Of a stretch of 64,000 bases of DNA, positions 60,032 through 64,000 are shown one piece after another; positions within the stretch are counted from its first letter, which is position 1; the number at the start of each line of letters is the position of its first letter. The DNA is from Oncomelania hupensis (taxonomy: Eukaryota; Mollusca; Gastropoda; Littorinimorpha; Pomatiopsidae). The notes beneath the pieces were generated by a model. The model was given only the letters and a program-made list of their open reading frames with translations, made no database searches and was not told where the DNA came from. The stretch covers positions 62,179,631 to 62,243,630 of the forward strand of contig CM072517.1 in assembly GCA_036898135.1 (NCBI GenBank), in the 5' to 3' direction. Made by a program: the position numbers and the translations under genes.

Positions 60032-60326
60032 ATGAAAGAGAGACTGCCTCTTGTCCTGCTGTGGGGTCCTGCACTAAGTATTAGTCTCTTTGTATCATCT
60101 TTGTCACACTTTTAATATGTCGCCAGTATTCGTCTGTTGGTTCTCAGCCCGTTCCTCCCCCCCCCCCCCCCCTAAAGACCTCAGGCGTCTGTAACTCTCT
60201 CTTAATACTTCTTAGATAAATTTCTGTCCCCGTACACATACAGGGAACGTGAATAAAATAGCAGGTTAGATAAAAAGTCAAAAATAAAAAATGTAGCCGA
60301 AGCTTACATAGAATCATTCATTAGCG

Positions 60327-60404
<78 letters not shown>
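59974..60404. repeat. GA and CT microsatellites
   Basis: (GA)n at about 59976-60024, a poly-C run near 60157-60172 and (CT)n at about 60329-60404. No gene. Confidence 0.93.
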
Positions 60405-60407
<3 letters not shown>

Positions 60408-60499
60408 TAGTAATATAAGTATGCAACCCGCACTTCACCTCGCTCACATCCTGACACGGTCGCCTACGCTATAGAGTAATCACTCTATGTACAACCGTT

Positions 60500-60675
60500 A
60501 AGATTAATTGTAGATTGTAGTCACAGGACCCCGGAGCGTATAGGCGAGTACTGGTCACCTTATTCTGAAACCAGCGGATCATAAGTGGAAAATAACATGG
60601 TCACACGTCCGGGATTCGAACCAGGTACCATGCGGTTATTAGTAAGCCGCTCTACCAACTGAGCTACCAGGCCCC
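60500..60675 (-). mobile_element. tRNA-derived SINE, minus copy
   Basis: On the minus strand: ggtagctcagttggtagagc (box A), ggttcgaatcccggacg (box B), then acgtgtgaccatgttatttt, the same body as 59752-59955, and gtgactacaatctacaatt at the 3' end. Same family in inverted orientation about 550 bases away. Confidence 0.8.
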
Positions 60676-61413
60676 GAGTATTTACAACGGTTCCTTTGTC
60701 CCTTCCGGCATTAGAGAGTTTGATTATGTCGCTGTACAAGCCGTTCCACGATATAATTTCAATTTTGCCAGCATTACCGGGATTTAGATTGACGCTCCTT
60801 TGATCAAGATCTGCACAGTACAGTGCGACCTCACTATTACGGGACTATTCCAGCTATGGCTGTGAAAGAGGAAGTGTCCGCATGACGACGACGACTCTGC
60901 TGAGTAGATGCTGTTGACAAGACACGCGGAGCTTGACAAGACGTATAGCAAGGGTGTCTGGCTGTCTCACTCCTGGGGTCGGGGTTATAAAAAACGCTAC
61001 CATTTTTAGATGAATTTTGCGCTTTTTCCGTAAAAACACAAACACTTTCAGATTCCTACATTCTTAAATAAACCCAGATGATGTTTTGCAAGTGTGTGTG
61101 TGCGTGTGTGTGTGGGTGTGCGTGTGTGTGTGTGTGCGTGTATGTGTGTGTGTGTGTGTGATAATGAATGTTGTTTTTGGCTAGGTCGATTGCAAATTAC
61201 TTTTAAGTGTTATTTTTCTTTCTTTCTTTACATTAAAGTACTGTTTTTTTTTTTTTAATTCTTTACCCATCAATAACAGTGCTTAAAAATTCCCGTCATT
61301 TGTCTGTGCCCAAAAAAGAGTCACCCTTTGGGGGTCCTAGTTTTTGAAAATACAGGACATAAAAATTGCTAGTGCAAAAGCTCCATTTAAAGCCTATAAC
61401 TACACAGATTTAT

Positions 61414-61496
<83 letters not shown>

Positions 61497-61860
61497 AAAA
61501 AAAAAGTACAGCTTTGTTGCGACAGCAGATTGATCGATTTTGTTATTGAAAGCGTATTCAAATATATTTGATAGTAAACTTGAAAAAAAAAATGGACATA
61601 AGACATAACATTTTTTATTCGCTTGAACTAAGTGTGTGCCTTGACGCCCGCTAGTCAAAGGGGGTGCCTTGACGCCCGCTAGTCGAAGGGGGTGCCAAGA
61701 CTGTTTTTGAGCGACTATCGGTTCTGGCGACTGCAGTAATCGGGGCTCAAAACCCGCGCACCTTGTCGCGAGACTGAAAGGTGCTCGTCGCAGGCCTGAA
61801 AGTCGCGCTCGTAACCCGGCCCCTGCTGTCATCTTCATGGTCGTGGTTTACACTTGTATC
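60676..61860. other. intergenic with GT and GA microsatellites
   Basis: (GT)n-rich at about 61090-61160 and (GA)n at 61416-61494. A short local duplication reads tgccttgacgcccgctagtc at about 61637 and 61667. No gene supported. Confidence 0.75.
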
Positions 61861-61869
61861 CGATAGGTA

Positions 61870-62435
61870 GTGGGTTAATGCCACAGTGCAGTGACTGCCC
61901 TGGCAAGGTTGGAGACCATTTAGAAAGACAAGACCATCAGTCTACATTCCAAGGTAAGGCAGCTGCGCTCCCTTGTCATCTCCATCTTCCTATACGCTTG
62001 CGAAACATGGACCCCCACAGCAGATCTACAATAAAGAATACAAAGCATAGAGATGAGGTGCTACAGGAGACTTCTGGGCATTTCTTATACCCAGCACATT
62101 ACCAAAAACGAAGTCCGACAGACCATCACACTAGCCATTGGACAACATGATGACCTGCTCACAGCGGTGAAGAAACGGAAACTCCGATGGTATGGCCACG
62201 TCACCAGATCATCAGGCCTTGCAAAGACCATCCTGCAAGGCACAGTGCAAGGAGGCAGAAGAAGAGGGAGACCGAAAAAGAGGTGGGAGGACAACATTCG
62301 AGAATGGACTGGCTGAACATTGAGCGAAGCCATGAGGGTTGCTGAGGACAGAGAAAGGTGGAGTATGCTGGTTAAACGATCATCTGTGGTGCCCCAACGA
62401 CCTCAGAGTTATGGCATATGATAGTATAGGATAGG
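61870..62435 (+). pseudogene. LINE ORF2 C-terminus, best copy
   Basis: With an upstream frameshift and stop, encodes SKVRQLRSLVISIFLYACET, then [40 protein letters not shown] and [20 protein letters not shown]. Same family as 23700-24117 and 44870-45300. It is closest to consensus but stops early at TGA (62314). Tail atagtataggatagg. Confidence 0.85.
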
Positions 62436-64000
62436 CAGTGACTGCTTGAATCTTAAAATCGACCATATTCCTTTTTTACGCGTTCTTTGTTTCTTTCTTT
62501 CGACATCAAAATTCATTTATATCGGTAGTGGCGGTCCGTTTTCGTCACACTACATTACAAAGTGTCCGTGCCAGTGTTGGTCAAATAACATCTACTTTCG
62601 TTAACTGTATTGTCCAAGCTCCGAGAAGTCTAATTCTTGTTTGGTCGAGCAAAAAACTGACCCGATCAGAGGCGGACCACGGTCAGAGCAAGGAGTGCAA
62701 TTGGGGGGAGTGGTGCACCCAAGCTTTTTTAATACGCTAATTTCCGGTTTACGGACTGGTCAAACTACAGAGCTTTAACAGTCAGCGACCCTCACAAAAA
62801 AACTGTCAAAAGCTGTAATTGCACTTTTGCTTCTCTCTCTCTCACTCTCTCTCTCTCTTTCTTTCTTTCTTTCTCCCCCCCCTCTCTCTCTCTCTCTCTC
62901 TCTCCCTCTCTTTAATTTTTTGGGGGAGGGGGCCAACCCCCTCGTCAGCCCCTGCCGATGAATAATACACTATCCTGCATGAATGAACCTACTTGGTAAA
63001 TCAGTAGAATAGCTACTGTTCTTTGGTCAACATATCTTAGGAACAATGTGAACAACGCCTGCTTATTAAGATACCTTCTGCTGGGGATTTCAGCATTTTG
63101 GGATAGCAGTTTGTAAAAAAAACAAAACCTCTTTTGAATAAATAACACTTCTTGATCCTTGGGGTAGCTGTCTGTGTGAATAAATCATGATTTTCTGACC
63201 TAGGTTTATAGTACCTGTCCTAGTTCAAGCTAGACACAGGTGCAAACTTCAGGTTGGCCAAAGGACAAACCACGCCAAGAAACGTTGACAGAAAGGGATG
63301 TTGTGCGTGTGTGTGTGTGTGAGTGTGTATGTGTGGTGGGGGAGAGATGTTATTGCGTGCGTATGCATGTGTGTTTAGGTGTGTGTGCGTGCGTGTACGT
63401 AGGAACACGCGCGTGTTTGTGTGTGTGTGTGTGCGTGTGTGGGTGCGCGCGCGTGCGCGTGTGTGTGTGACAGAGAGACAGGGAGAGAGTAGGACAGAGA
63501 GAAAGAGAGAGAAGGAGGAGGAGGAGGAGGAGGAGGAGGAGGAGGAGGAAACGTAATTTACAAGTCTTTAGGGTGATGAAAAGAATGGTGAATGGTGCGG
63601 GGTGTGCGAGGAGGGAGGGGGAGGGTAAAAGGATAATGGAAGTGCGGAGTGGGGACCGTATGGTAAATCAGCGAGGTTTGCCAACATAAGCTCGTACGAT
63701 AATGTTCACACATGCGCTACAGAAGGTGAACAACGAACAATTAGGTTGCACCTGCTTTTGCAGCCATACTGCAATAGAAATAATTCACACTACGGTCATT
63801 GATCACTCACGAACAACATCGTGCAGTGTGCACCCCTGTACACTAACACACGTAGTGCTTGAAACTCCACCTGGACTAAGGAATGAAAAGACTCTTAGTC
63901 TAAGGAATGAAACTACTCTAGACTCAGGAATGGAAGCACATTAGACTAAGGAATGGAACCACTCTAGACTCAGGAATGGAACCACTCTACTCTAAAAAAG
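62436..64000. other. intergenic, microsatellite-rich
   Basis: (CT)n/TTTC tracts at about 62833-62911, GT-rich 63304-63470, (GAG)n at 63513-63549. Nothing gene-like. Confidence 0.7.
63870..64000. repeat. 23-bp tandem repeat running off the window
   Basis: The unit gactcaggaatggaaccactcta, with variants gactaagg and tctaagg, repeats about five times up to the right edge. Confidence 0.85.

Overview
This is a eukaryotic, AT-rich, intron- and transposon-dense window. Exon style, repeat content and the LINE/SINE families suggest an invertebrate, most likely a mollusc, possibly a gastropod; that placement is inference. One protein-coding gene is clear: a plus-strand delta-catenin (p120-catenin/ARVCF/CTNND2/PKP4 family). 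I traced 18 coding exons between 395/411 and 34016. Splice sites and phases match at every junction and give one open frame of 3666 nt (1221 residues plus stop) counted from the ATG at 411. The protein has a long disordered Tyr/Pro/Asp/Gly-rich N-terminal half, which includes four tandem 13-residue repeats. An armadillo domain follows, interrupted by a Gly/Lys-rich loop, then a disordered tail that ends in the PDZ-binding motif DSWV. Upstream non-coding or N-terminal exons may lie left of the window.

The introns hold most of the other content. Intron 1 has a 757-bp element with 84-bp terminal inverted repeats. Intron 3 has about 1.2 kb of a 29-bp minisatellite. Intron 4 has a LINE 3' end with a 16-bp target-site duplication. 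Intron 12 has a dead L2/CR1-like LINE split by a hAT-like element and by a piggyBac-like TTAA element. Intron 13 has a hAT-like element, another LINE 3' end, a 4-bp-TSD transposon inside a 39-bp minisatellite, and a minus-strand LINE fragment. Intron 14 has a mariner deletion derivative, an 87-bp satellite and two more hAT-like elements. Intron 16 has another terminal-inverted-repeat element.

Downstream of the stop codon lies a long 3' UTR and repeat-rich intergenic sequence. Positions 36273-46011 recur almost perfectly at 46512-56272, on the far side of an exactly 500-N gap (46012-46511). The simplest reading is one locus assembled twice (allelic or failed contig overlap) rather than two real copies.

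From 56273 to the right end I see LINE 3' fragments, two or three tRNA-derived SINEs, many microsatellites, and one weak candidate first exon of another gene at 59000-59133. I found no CRISPR, operon or bacterial-type system. The most unusual items are four independent CAG...CTG elements sharing 6-bp target duplications, the dimer-structured in-frame repeat of delta-catenin, a minisatellite carrying an AG|GT splice-like core in nearly every unit, and the transposon with reiterated subterminal motifs.
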